The translations under genes and the position numbers were made by a program. From contig JADKIZ010000006.1 in the NCBI GenBank assembly GCA_016722445.1, forward strand, positions 186,001 through 250,000: a stretch of DNA of 64,000 bases. The letters run 5' to 3'. Each line of letters starts with the position of its first letter. The first letter of the stretch is position 1. The DNA comes from Flavobacteriales bacterium. GTDB taxonomy: Bacteria; Bacteroidota; Bacteroidia; Flavobacteriales_D; Sanyastnellaceae. The notes under the pieces are model-generated. The model worked only from the letters and a program-made list of their open reading frames with translations. It did not search any database and had not been told where the DNA came from. Shown piece after piece: positions 18,967 to 26,821 of the stretch.

Positions 18967-20424
18967 ATGAAAAAACTGATTTTAGTATTTGTTGGATTGG
19001 TGCATTTTCTGTTTGCGTTAGCTCAACAGGACTCCACCATGTCTGAGTCCGACAAACAGGAACTACGAAATTTATTTAAATCGAAACAGATCATGATGGC
19101 ATCACTCGGTTATTACAAATCGAGGCCATCGTTTCTGCAAGAAAATTTGGGTGCCGGAGATTATGAGAGTTTTTGGTACCACGATAGTTATTTTCTTCTC
19201 GGTTTTGGTCAGGGAAAATACCTACGTCCAAGTGAATATGTCATCAATAAGGCAGACACTTTCGCCTTCAATGATTTCAGTATCGGTTTAAACTTCAATA
19301 TACCGAAATGGAATATCGGCAGGAGGCTTTGGGATATCAGTGGTGTTATGCTTGTGCCACAGATTGGAGTTTGTTACAATGTATTATCGGCCGAGAACGA
19401 AAGCATAAAAGGGTTGAAGGTCTTGCCGTCCTTGAGTCTTCAATTGCCTTATGGAGCCATTGATATTCGCCTGAATATGGATTTAAGGGGAGGCAATCAT
19501 GACTTTGCTAAAGGTCTAAGCTTTTATCCGGAAATTGGAATTCGGATTGATGGACTTTACAACATCTTCGATCCAGAATGGACGAGCAACGGACATTACG
19601 AAGGCACTAGAACATGGAAAACAGTGGAAATTCGAACAACCTATGAGCGAGATGAAATCACCCGTGAGTTATATGAGGTTACCATTCGCACCGAAACACG
19701 TCATGTAGAGAATTATAATTTTGATGCATATGCAAGAAACATTGGACCGTTTGTGGCCATAGGTCCGCGATTGACTTTCAGCAATCATGACTTTGCAGGT
19801 AACACGCGGATGTATGGTTTGGGTATTTCGGGACGCATGCCCATGTATGGCATTGATTTTTTTGCCGATTATGGAAAAATGGGTTTTGCCTCTTCGTTTG
19901 AAAAACCCGAAGTGATTGGTGAGCCAAAACCAAAAGACAATAAGATCAACAAAGAGGATTATTTGTTTGCCGGAACATATGAATCAGGAAGAATTGGAGG
20001 ACGAATAGGGTTCGACCTCGTTGAAAGCCTGATGCGCTTATTCTACAGTGCACCCAGTGGCAGCGCTTCTGCTACCAAATTCACCAGAATACAAGGAGGA
20101 ATAGGAGGTGGATATGCATTGGTCAACAAACCACAATATGATCGGTCATATGCTCCTCAATACCTTGACTCATTGACCACATCCGATTACACACGGTTGA
20201 CCACATCTGTGAACGATGCTCGGTTTGGAGAAAACACCACCTTTTTCACCTATTTCATCAGCTTGGAAGTGGGAGCTGTGGCTGTTAGTTGGGAAAATTA
20301 TCGATACAAATACGCACCACTGGCCAATGTGCGAACCATGACCGTTTCGTATATGTTACCATATAACAGATTGATCAAACGATACAAGAATCTACGTCTC
20401 ATGAAAAAGGTTATGACAGAATGA
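18967..20424 (+). CDS. Unrecognised secreted protein, probable outer membrane barrel
   Basis: I do not recognise a family. 485 residues from ATG 18967, with a signal peptide (MKKLILVFVGLVHFLFALAQ). The mature part has many short alternating stretches with aromatic ends (FNDFSIGLNFNIPKW, LKVLPSLSLQLPYGAIDIRL, TRMYGLGISGRMPMYGIDFF, VGAVAVSWENYRYKY), as in outer membrane beta-barrels. A charged insert with a repeat-like EIRTTYERDEITRELYEVTI lies near residues 220-245. The stop overlaps the next start by four bases (ATGA), so this heads a three-gene operon of unknown envelope proteins. Confidence 0.75.
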   Translation: MKKLILVFVGLVHFLFALAQQDSTMSESDKQELRNLFKSKQIMMASLGYYKSRPSFLQENLGAGDYESFWYHDSYFLLGFGQGKYLRPSEYVINKADTFAFNDFSIGLNFNIPKWNIGRRLWDISGVMLVPQIGVCYNVLSAENESIKGLKVLPSLSLQLPYGAIDIRLNMDLRGGNHDFAKGLSFYPEIGIRIDGLYNIFDPEWTSNGHYEGTRTWKTVEIRTTYERDEITRELYEVTIRTETRHVENYNFDAYARNIGPFVAIGPRLTFSNHDFAGNTRMYGLGISGRMPMYGIDFFADYGKMGFASSFEKPEVIGEPKPKDNKINKEDYLFAGTYESGRIGGRIGFDLVESLMRLFYSAPSGSASATKFTRIQGGIGGGYALVNKPQYDRSYAPQYLDSLTTSDYTRLTTSVNDARFGENTTFFTYFISLEVGAVAVSWENYRYKYAPLANVRTMTVSYMLPYNRLIKRYKNLRLMKKVMTE

Positions 20425-21275
20425 AAAGCATGAAGACCAAAATCACGACCATCATTTTATCCGCATTTATTTGTCTAGGCTCACTGGCGCAGGGTGATGC
20501 AGTGGCACCAAAATATATGCTCATGTTGGGTGCTTATCGCGGTGCTGATTTTTTCAATGTTCACGGAAGTAATGAAATGTTCTCGGCTTTCACAGGATTG
20601 TATAGTCACATGAAATGGAAGAAATTTTCATTGATCACAGACATGACCTACATGGATAGAATGATCGATGATCAACAGATCATCAAACCGTTTTTCAATA
20701 ATACTTATAGGCTTAGCATTGGTAATGCCATTTGTTTTACTATAGGCTATTCTGATAATCGTTGGGTTTCACAGGCTGCGTCGCCAATTCATGATTTGAC
20801 CACGACCATCAGCGACGGTCAAGGCAAGAGCTATCAATTACTGAATCCACTCATCACGTATTCGGCGCCAAGTTATATTTTGGGTTATAATTTCATGACA
20901 TCCAGAATTCAATCATCCGGTAATACGGAATTGATTTTAGATGAATACGACAAGTCTCATGAGAAGAAATTCAGATCGACGTGGTTAATATGTGGAACGA
21001 TCGATTTGATGTATGCGCCGCAAATCAAAACTGAGACTGATATTTTATATAGTCCATATGGATACTACGTGCCAAGAAAACTGCATGTGAGCATGCCGGT
21101 GAAAGAACGCAAATTCGGAGTGCACATGAAAATGGTAGTTAACACGCCATATTTATTTGGATTTTACATGGCCATAGGATTACTGCCAAGCGCATTTTCA
21201 ACTGAGATTGACAACAAGATAAATGTCAATGCACGCGCAGGAATCATGTTGAATTTTTCAAGAGCGAAAGAATGA
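20421..21275 (+). CDS. Unrecognised secreted protein, second gene of envelope operon
   Basis: 284 residues with signal peptide (IILSAFICLGSLAQG). No family recognised. Alternating aromatic/polar stretches (YKKFSLITDMTYMD-like, NTYRLSIGNAICFTIGYS, FGVHMKMVVNTPYLFGFY, INVNARAGIMLNFS) and an amphipathic last strand ending FSRA point to an outer membrane barrel. It overlaps both neighbours by four bases (ATGA), so translation of the three genes is probably coupled. A start at the fourth codon is also possible. Confidence 0.72.
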   Translation: MKSMKTKITTIILSAFICLGSLAQGDAVAPKYMLMLGAYRGADFFNVHGSNEMFSAFTGLYSHMKWKKFSLITDMTYMDRMIDDQQIIKPFFNNTYRLSIGNAICFTIGYSDNRWVSQAASPIHDLTTTISDGQGKSYQLLNPLITYSAPSYILGYNFMTSRIQSSGNTELILDEYDKSHEKKFRSTWLICGTIDLMYAPQIKTETDILYSPYGYYVPRKLHVSMPVKERKFGVHMKMVVNTPYLFGFYMAIGLLPSAFSTEIDNKINVNARAGIMLNFSRAKE

Positions 21276-22030
21276 GAATAATAATTTTGGGTATTAGTTT
21301 AGTGTTCCTGATGTCCTGCACAAAGGACCAACGTATGTATGACGAACAGAATTACAATACGGTGAACAGTCATATTTCTTTTGTGCAAACAACCACGGAC
21401 ATTGTTGCCATAGTGGATTCGATTATGCACATATCATCAGATTCAGCTGTGTTTAATGGTGTGTTATTCGAGAAGGAAATGGTTGGTGACTCCATAGAGA
21501 TAACTTTGAATTTTGGTGACACCACCGATACGGATCCAGACGGTAAAAAACGCTCTGGTATCATGATGACAACCTATCCTGTCAACTTCAATAATACGGG
21601 TAGTCAGTATTGGTGTGAATTAGAAAGTCTTGGCGTCAATGGTGTCTTATATCAAGGAACGATGAAAGTCACTTATGATGGTTGGCAGAGTGGATTTAGA
21701 TTGTTTACGGTATTCGTAACTGATCTCTCCCAAGTCATATTTGGTCAAAGTGGAGTTTTGCAATGCGAACTTCAATTGAAGAGTGAAGGAATTTATGATG
21801 ATGCATGGATGAAAGGAGATTTCTCCTGTACTGGTGAGTTGGCCTATTCTTCGACGATTGTGGATAGTATTTACCACGATCCGCTGACGAAATATTATGA
21901 GAGGGGAAAATGTAATTTGGTCAGAGATGACTTCACCACGCAAATCAATTACGGAGATGGACAACAAGATAAACTTGCGACAGCAACTGCTGACTTATTT
22001 CGCTACATCATTGATTTGACCAGTTTTTAA
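21272..22030 (+). CDS. Unrecognised lipoprotein, third gene of envelope operon
   Basis: 252 residues starting with a short lipoprotein signal, MRIIILGISLVFLMSC, Cys at residue 16, then TKDQ. The mature part is polar and rich in D, T and S with strand-like stretches (SIEITLNFGDTTDTDPDGKK). DPDG and DGQQDK loops might bind a divalent ion, but this is not shown. Overlap of four bases with the preceding gene ties it to the two barrel-like proteins. A lipoprotein beside two barrel candidates suggests an outer membrane assembly (inference). Confidence 0.72.
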   Translation: MRIIILGISLVFLMSCTKDQRMYDEQNYNTVNSHISFVQTTTDIVAIVDSIMHISSDSAVFNGVLFEKEMVGDSIEITLNFGDTTDTDPDGKKRSGIMMTTYPVNFNNTGSQYWCELESLGVNGVLYQGTMKVTYDGWQSGFRLFTVFVTDLSQVIFGQSGVLQCELQLKSEGIYDDAWMKGDFSCTGELAYSSTIVDSIYHDPLTKYYERGKCNLVRDDFTTQINYGDGQQDKLATATADLFRYIIDLTSF

Positions 22031-22058
22031 GAAGATCATACTGGAGAAAAACGTGTGA

Positions 22059-22490
22059 CTATGATTCAATTACTTTCTTGATTGATTGCACAAATTCCTT
22101 CATTCCATTTTTAGAGTGTTCATACCGACTTTCATCTGCATATCCTGTTTGAGTCCAAGTGAATTCTGTTTCTGTATCTGAAAGTTGTTTCAACTCATAC
22201 ATCACTTCGGAATAATTTTCAGGTTTATCTTCAAGGCCAGAAAACCCTGACCAATAGGAGTATCTGATTTTGCGATGGTGTTGGTTTTCCAGAATAACCC
22301 CATGATCTCTGTACTTCATCCCCTCGTACTCTCCTTGAAATACAATTTCACTTCCGGGGCACCAATCGGTGATGGTGTTCGTGCCATATAAATATTCTTT
22401 GATGATTTCAGGATTTGTCATGCCATTCCAAACTTTTTCAAGTGAAGCGTGAATGACAATGGATTGTGATACGCTAAGATCGGTTCTCAT
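22059..22490 (-). CDS. SRPBCC/AHSA1-domain protein
   Basis: 143-residue small-ligand-binding fold of the Aha1-C/SRPBCC group. The opening strand-helix VSQSIVIHASLEKVWNGMTNPEIIKEYLYG and the later EFTWTQTGY strand followed by a long C-terminal helix (SKNGMKEFVQSIKKVIES) are characteristic. Such proteins bind hydrophobic ligands or act in stress; the ligand cannot be told. Monocistronic and convergent with the envelope operon before it. A TAnnTTTG box is present 20 bases upstream. Confidence 0.88.
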   Translation of the reverse strand: MRTDLSVSQSIVIHASLEKVWNGMTNPEIIKEYLYGTNTITDWCPGSEIVFQGEYEGMKYRDHGVILENQHHRKIRYSYWSGFSGLEDKPENYSEVMYELKQLSDTETEFTWTQTGYADESRYEHSKNGMKEFVQSIKKVIES

Positions 22491-22509
22491 GTGTTGTTTT
22501 TTGAATGCG

Positions 22510-22517
22510 CAAATTTA
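22510..22517 (-). promoter_or_regulatory. Bacteroidota-type -7 box before SRPBCC gene (TAAATTTG)
   Basis: Minus-strand TAAATTTG, a fit to TAnnTTTG, 20 bases before the ATG at 22490. A TTAG lies near the -33 position instead of TTTG. Confidence 0.45.
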
Positions 22518-22722
22518 GTCTTTTCGTTATATGCTAACTGACATAAAGAAGTTTATGCCTTCTACTTTGTTTTGGAAAATGACATGACGATTGAATCCGT
22601 TCATTTGAATAAAATAGATATCAGGAATTGGTTTGACACAACAATTTTGAAGTAAGCGGCGTTACTGATATCAAACCCGAACATGAAATACACTTTACGT
22701 TTCCATTTTAAAATCCTGAACG

Positions 22723-23409
22723 ATGAAAAATGTAAGTTTGATTTTCATGTCATGGTTGTGCATCGCAAGTTGCCTAGTGCCTAGCCTCAATGCCAGTGCA
22801 AACTTGAGTTTTACTTCCCCTTATCCGAAGACATTCGCCCCTAAGTCTGGTACATTTTCCTTGGGTGCAAGAAATACGATGAATGTTTTTTTCGAATCAC
22901 CCGATATGATTGGTCAGGGTGCTGGTGGGTGTTTTCGCATTCAAATTGGCGAACGTTTAAATACAGAATGGTTTGCAGATTATGTGAGCAGTAAATTGTA
23001 TCAGCGCGCTGAGAGAATTGATAAACACATTGGATGGAATGTGATGTATTACTTATTGGATACAAAATCATTTCAGCGGCCATTTACACCCTTTCTCGCT
23101 GCAGGACATTGTTTCGATTATACAGGTATTCGATTAAATGGTGATGATCAACCTACAGTGGGCAAGTGGACCAGCGCAGTTCAAATGTCGTTTGGTACGC
23201 ACTACAATATCAATCCAAGGTTCGATATTACGTTGTCATCACTTTATGATTTGCATCTGGGACGCGAGGTAGAAGTGGAATTGACACCGGAAAATAAAGT
23301 GGATATTGAAAGTCATCGAAATGCGGGTTGGGAAGGGCACGTGATGATAATTCTTAGTGTGAACTATAAAATTGCTCAGTTATGGACATCAGGAAAACAA
23401 CTCAAATGA
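22723..23409 (+). CDS. Unrecognised secreted protein, outer membrane barrel-like
   Basis: 228 residues with signal peptide (SWLCIASCLVPSLNASA). No specific family recognised; the pattern (GTFSLGARNTMNVFFESP, CFRIQIGERLNTEWFADYV, FTPFLAAGHCFDY, AVQMSFGTHYNINPRFDITL, VMIILSVNYKIAQL) is that of an 8-stranded OmpA/OmpW-like barrel with a strand ending each stretch. It overlaps the next gene by four bases (ATGA) and the two proteins look similar in design, so they may be a functional pair. Confidence 0.75.
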   Translation: MKNVSLIFMSWLCIASCLVPSLNASANLSFTSPYPKTFAPKSGTFSLGARNTMNVFFESPDMIGQGAGGCFRIQIGERLNTEWFADYVSSKLYQRAERIDKHIGWNVMYYLLDTKSFQRPFTPFLAAGHCFDYTGIRLNGDDQPTVGKWTSAVQMSFGTHYNINPRFDITLSSLYDLHLGREVEVELTPENKVDIESHRNAGWEGHVMIILSVNYKIAQLWTSGKQLK

Positions 23410-24005
23410 AGTTGCAACAACAATGGTCGTGTATGGTGTTTTGTTTATGCCTATTGCCCGTTTTTTTTGCCTCGAATGCTGATGCGCAAGAGATATGGGA
23501 GAGCAGGAAGGGCCATGTCCGTTCTCAAGCGAATCTAGCCCCCGGATTGATGAAAAATCAGTCCAGGGTGAATGCATATATCGCTGGTGACATGGACATA
23601 TACTTTGATGACCAGTTCTCTTTTTCAGGTTCTGCTTGGTATTCATTCTCGACCATCAGATCCTGGCAAACTGGAGTGACAATGAATCACTCCGTCTTTT
23701 GGGGTGGAGCTTATCATTGGGCAAAACCAGGAAGATTTGATCCTTATGTGATGATACAACCGGGTTTTGGCGTTGTACGGTCCGCATATTTGAATCATGG
23801 CGAACTTTCTCAATCCGCTGTCTCGGTTGTTCCTCTCATTTCTGCTTCCGCAGGGTTCAACTACTATGTCGGATCGATGTTTCATTTTCTTTTTCGTGTA
23901 CAGGCTGTTTCTGGCCATGTCACCAGTAATATGCCTACTCCCGTTAGTTTAAACGAAGTGAGATGTTCTGTGGGACTGGGTTATAATTTCAAGTTATTCA
24001 AATAG
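23406..24005 (+). CDS. Unrecognised secreted protein, barrel-like partner
   Basis: 199 residues from the ATG overlapping the previous stop; the longer frame from 23382 would destroy the signal peptide (CMVFCLCLLPVFFASNADAQ). The mature chain has barrel-type strands (SRVNAYIAGDMDIYFDDQFS, GVTMNHSVFWGGAYHW, YVMIQPGFGVVRSAY, FHFLFRVQAVSGHV) and ends VGLGYNFKLFK, with a terminal aromatic-rich strand as expected for BAM-inserted proteins. Function unknown. Confidence 0.74.
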   Translation: MKLQQQWSCMVFCLCLLPVFFASNADAQEIWESRKGHVRSQANLAPGLMKNQSRVNAYIAGDMDIYFDDQFSFSGSAWYSFSTIRSWQTGVTMNHSVFWGGAYHWAKPGRFDPYVMIQPGFGVVRSAYLNHGELSQSAVSVVPLISASAGFNYYVGSMFHFLFRVQAVSGHVTSNMPTPVSLNEVRCSVGLGYNFKLFK

Positions 24006-24083
24006 TCTTGTCTTCATGATCCAGGCGTATTGAATATATGTCTCAGATGGTGAATTTGATCTGGTTCGTATTTCAATAAACAT

Positions 24084-24099
24084 ATCGTAATATTGCGAT
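24084..24099. promoter_or_regulatory. Candidate ArsR operator palindrome
   Basis: ATCGTAATATTGCGAT: a 16-base dyad with a single mismatched pair, about 178 bases before arsR. ArsR/SmtB regulators bind AT-centred dyads of this sort; assignment here is by position and symmetry only. Confidence 0.45.
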
Positions 24100-24241
24100 G
24101 ACATAGTCGTCGTGATTTTTACTGATCATTGCCCCGTGAATTTATGGTTGCTAGGCTCAAAACGCTCTTGCAAATCAGTTGACGTTTGAGTTCTGGTTAC
24201 TGAAGCGATATGAACGTGAAAGTTGGGCGCATGAAATGTCG

Positions 24242-24255
24242 ATTGTTACAATTGT
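24242..24255. promoter_or_regulatory. Overlapping short dyads just before arsR
   Basis: ATTGTTACAAT (24242-24252) and ACAATTGT (24248-24255) are two overlapping perfect palindromes 21 bases before the arsR ATG. They could be a proximal operator or form part of the promoter. Confidence 0.3.
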
Positions 24256-24276
24256 CAACTGAAATATGCAAGAAAT

Positions 24277-24609
24277 ATGGGATTGAGTAAAACAGAAGAG
24301 TTTACATTGAAAGAAAATGCCATTGCCAAATACGCCAAGGCATTTGCTCATCCAGCTCGCATTGCCATTTTGAAATTGTTGATCAAGAGACAAAGTTGTA
24401 TTTGTGGAGATTTGGTGGATGAACTTCCCCTTTCACAAAGTACCGTCTCACAACACTTGAAAGAGTTGAAAGATGCTGGATTGATCAAGGGAAGTATTGA
24501 TGGAGCGAAGGTGTGCTATTGCATCGATGAAAAGGAGTGGGCGAATGCGAGAAAATATTTGAATGAACTTTTTGAATTACATGTGAAGGCGAATGGTAAT
24601 TGTTGTTAG
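24277..24609 (+). CDS. arsR: ArsR-family metalloregulator
   Basis: Winged-helix repressor of 110 residues that should release DNA on binding arsenite or a related metalloid. The family hallmarks are AHPARIAILKLL, the metal-site region QSCICGDLVDELPLSQSTVS (a C-x-C pair at the start of the DNA-reading helix region, in place of the classical ELCVCDL), and the wing GSIDGAKVCYCID. Two cysteines also end the protein (NCC). It opens a four-gene run with an aquaporin and a phosphatase-fold reductase, and candidate operators lie upstream. Confidence 0.92.
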   Translation: MGLSKTEEFTLKENAIAKYAKAFAHPARIAILKLLIKRQSCICGDLVDELPLSQSTVSQHLKELKDAGLIKGSIDGAKVCYCIDEKEWANARKYLNELFELHVKANGNCC

Positions 24610-24612
24610 TAT

Positions 24613-25266
24613 ATGATGGACAGAAGATACATTTCAGAATTGGTTGGGACTTTTTCAATGGTTTTTTGTGGCACCGGAGCGATAGTCATTAATCAAGAAA
24701 CAGGAGGGGCAATTACTCATGTGGGAATTGCAATTACGTTTGGTTTGATTGTAGCGTCGATGATTTTCGCACTAGGTGATGTTTCCGGAGCACATATGAA
24801 TCCCGCAGTCACATTGTCTTTTGCAGTGTCCGGTCAATTTCCATTCAAGGATGTGATACCTTACATTATTTCGCAGGGCCTTGGCGCGTTTGCGGCCAGC
24901 GGCTTGTTGAAACTGAGTTTTCCGGATAATCTATTGTTGGGAGCAACAATTCCTTCAGGCAGTGATATGCAATCCTTTTTATTTGAAGTGGTACTCACCA
25001 TGATACTTGTGATGGTGATTTTTAATGTGTCGAAAGGCTCAAAGGAAAAAGGTATTACTGCTGCCATTGCCATTGGTTGTGTGGTAGGATTGGAAGCCAT
25101 GTTTGCCGGACCCGTTTGTGGTGCTTCAATGAATCCGATTAGGTCATTAAGTCCGGCAATTGTTTCATGGCATATCGAGCATTTGTGGATTTATCTCACC
25201 GCTCCATTTGTGGGAGCATTGTTGGGTGTTTTTATACATAAAAATTTATTTGATAAAAATGTTTGA
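24613..25266 (+). CDS. MIP-family channel, AqpS-like aquaglyceroporin
   Basis: Six-helix membrane channel of 217 residues. The first pore loop is canonical (SGAHMNPAVTL). The second reads GASMNPIRSLSPA, with NPI in place of NPA, a departure reported for aquaporins linked to arsenic operons such as AqpS. It starts three bases after the arsR stop and overlaps the next gene by eight bases, so it belongs to the operon. In such operons the channel lets arsenite produced by the reductase leave the cell down its gradient, replacing an ArsB/Acr3 pump (known for AqpS; inferred here). Start may be 24613 or 24616. Confidence 0.9.
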   Translation: MMDRRYISELVGTFSMVFCGTGAIVINQETGGAITHVGIAITFGLIVASMIFALGDVSGAHMNPAVTLSFAVSGQFPFKDVIPYIISQGLGAFAASGLLKLSFPDNLLLGATIPSGSDMQSFLFEVVLTMILVMVIFNVSKGSKEKGITAAIAIGCVVGLEAMFAGPVCGASMNPIRSLSPAIVSWHIEHLWIYLTAPFVGALLGVFIHKNLFDKNV

Positions 25267-25870
25267 GTCCATTCAAAAGTATTGTCAAGAATTGACACGG
25301 GAATTTGAAATGATTTCGATGGAAAGGAAATTACTATTGGATAAAATTGTAAGCTATATCCAATCCAAACGAACAGAAGGTCGTCCTGTAAATTTAGTTT
25401 ACATCTGCACACACAATTCTCGCAGAAGTCACTTTGGTCAGGTTTGGGCGCATGTTGCATCAAGTTTTTTCGGAATAAAAGATGTTTTCACTTTTTCAGG
25501 TGGTACAGAAGCCACAGCATTCAATCAGAATGCGATCGACGCCTTCACCAGAATCGGTTTTGAAATGAAGAAGATTACAGAAGGAGTAAATCCAACTTAT
25601 GCTGTGGTATTTGATACAAGCATCCCGCCTGCAATTTGTTTTTCGAAGGAGTACGACCACCCTCAAAATCCACAATCTGCCTTTGCTGCAATCATGACGT
25701 GCAGTGATGCAGAGGAAAATTGTCCTTTTATTCCGGGTGTTGAATTGCGTATTGGTACCACATATGAGGATCCGAAGGCATTTGACAATACACCTTTTCA
25801 AAACGAAAAATATGATGAGCGATGCCGGCAGATTGCGCGCGAGACATTTTATGTTTTTTCGAGGGTATAG
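25259..25870 (+). CDS. Low-molecular-weight phosphatase-fold protein, probable arsenate reductase
   Basis: 203 residues from the ATG that overlaps the aqpS-like stop. The N-terminal 45 residues form a helical leader not found in classical LMW-PTPs. The phosphate-binding loop is VYICTHNSRRSHFGQ, C-x5-R with nucleophile Cys, followed by extra cysteines (PPAICFS, MTCSDAEENCPF) that could form the disulfide relay of thioredoxin-type arsenate reductases. Adjacent arsR and AqpS-type genes favour arsenate reduction over protein dephosphorylation, although databases often name this Bacteroidota group protein-tyrosine-phosphatase. Confidence 0.85.
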   Translation: MFESIQKYCQELTREFEMISMERKLLLDKIVSYIQSKRTEGRPVNLVYICTHNSRRSHFGQVWAHVASSFFGIKDVFTFSGGTEATAFNQNAIDAFTRIGFEMKKITEGVNPTYAVVFDTSIPPAICFSKEYDHPQNPQSAFAAIMTCSDAEENCPFIPGVELRIGTTYEDPKAFDNTPFQNEKYDERCRQIARETFYVFSRV

Positions 25871-25878
25871 TTTTTTCT

Positions 25879-26610
25879 ATGAAAAGATTTCTTCTATCTG
25901 TTGCTCTGATATTTTTCTTGGCGCATCCACCAATGGCCCAGAATATTTCATATGGAGGGTTATTTCCAACAATCGATCACAGTGCGGAGTTAAGCAAACG
26001 CATAAGTTATAATGTGTATGTATTCGATGCCATAAAGCCATACTCGAATACCATCAACAATGTTACTGACGAATCGCGTTCGCTCTATATCTACGGTGAA
26101 GCGGGATTGTCTTATGCTATTTCAAAACACTTGAGTGTAACGGCATCATATGTTTATGAAAGACAGAATCCCTTCAGAAATTCATTTCGCAATGAAAACC
26201 GTGCATTTCAGCAATTGACCTTGAAATTACCAATTAGAAAAACCGAATTGAAACAACGATTGCGTTACGATGAACGTTTTGTACAAGACAGAGAAACCGG
26301 TAAGACACCATTTACACATCGATTGCGTTATTTGATTGGTTTGAAAAGGCCAATCAGAAATGACAAGATGTATTTCTTTTTATATAGTGAAGCGTTTTTC
26401 AATACCACTTCAGGGGCGCAATACGTTTTCAACGAGAATTGGTCGGCAGCGCAAATTGGTTTCAAACTCAACGGTTGGAGCAGTTTGGAAACAGGATTGC
26501 TTTATGTCGGTTGGATCAACAATAGGCATGCGGATTGGCTTAACCAATTTTACTTGCAAGTTTCCTGGGTTACACATTTTGATTTAGCGGAAAATCGACA
26601 GGATCGTTAA
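25879..26610 (+). CDS. DUF2490-type outer membrane protein
   Basis: 243 residues from ATG 25879, with signal peptide (LLSVALIFFLAHPPMAQ). Repeated barrel strands with R-Y ends (LSVTASYVYERQNPF, LTLKLPIRKTELKQRLRYDER, LRYLIGLKRPIRNDKMYFFL, FNENWSAAQIGFKLNG, LETGLLYVGW) match the DUF2490 pattern as I know it; function is not established. It begins eight bases after the phosphatase-like gene and is the last gene before a strong terminator. Its presence in an arsenic-type operon suggests passage of an ion across the outer membrane, but this is a guess. A second DUF2490 gene ends the VTC operon at 48.7 kb. Confidence 0.78.
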   Translation: MKRFLLSVALIFFLAHPPMAQNISYGGLFPTIDHSAELSKRISYNVYVFDAIKPYSNTINNVTDESRSLYIYGEAGLSYAISKHLSVTASYVYERQNPFRNSFRNENRAFQQLTLKLPIRKTELKQRLRYDERFVQDRETGKTPFTHRLRYLIGLKRPIRNDKMYFFLYSEAFFNTTSGAQYVFNENWSAAQIGFKLNGWSSLETGLLYVGWINNRHADWLNQFYLQVSWVTHFDLAENRQDR

Positions 26611-26643
26611 CAATATGATCGGGACGCGTCTACAAGAAATAAA

Positions 26644-26669
26644 AAAAGCTGACTTAAAAGTCAGCTTTT
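26644..26669. terminator. Bidirectional intrinsic terminator
   Basis: AAAAGCTGACTT and AAGTCAGCTTTT form a perfect 12-bp stem with a two-base gap, flanked by A and T runs. It closes the arsR operon and also faces the tRNA-Leu on the other strand. Confidence 0.85.
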
Positions 26670-26674
26670 GAAAG

Positions 26675-26756
26675 TACCCAGAGTGGGAATCGAACCCACA
26701 CGCCTTTCGACACACGATTTTGAGTCGTGCGCGTCTACCAATTCCGCCATCTAGGC
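26675..26756 (-). tRNA. tRNA-Leu (anticodon CAA)
   Basis: Type II tRNA of 82 bases on the minus strand. The 5' acceptor strand is GCCTAGA and the 3' strand TCTGGGT plus A, with a G-U closing pair. The D-arm follows the GGCGGAATTGGTAGACGC pattern typical of tRNA-Leu. The anticodon stem CACGA/TCGTG holds loop CTCAAAA, giving anticodon CAA (reads UUG). There is an extended variable arm, and the T-arm is GTGGGTTCGATTCCCAC. CCA is not encoded. Confidence 0.95.
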
Positions 26757-26821
26757 ATTAAGTCAAATAAATCACCCGTTTTCGAGAAAACGGGGCTGCG
26801 AATATAGTCATATTTTTTTAC

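Noticed and set aside
26675..26756. tRNA-Leu and tRNA-Arg as sites of an integrated element
   Set aside because: No integrase, no direct repeat of either tRNA end and no block of foreign-looking genes next to them.
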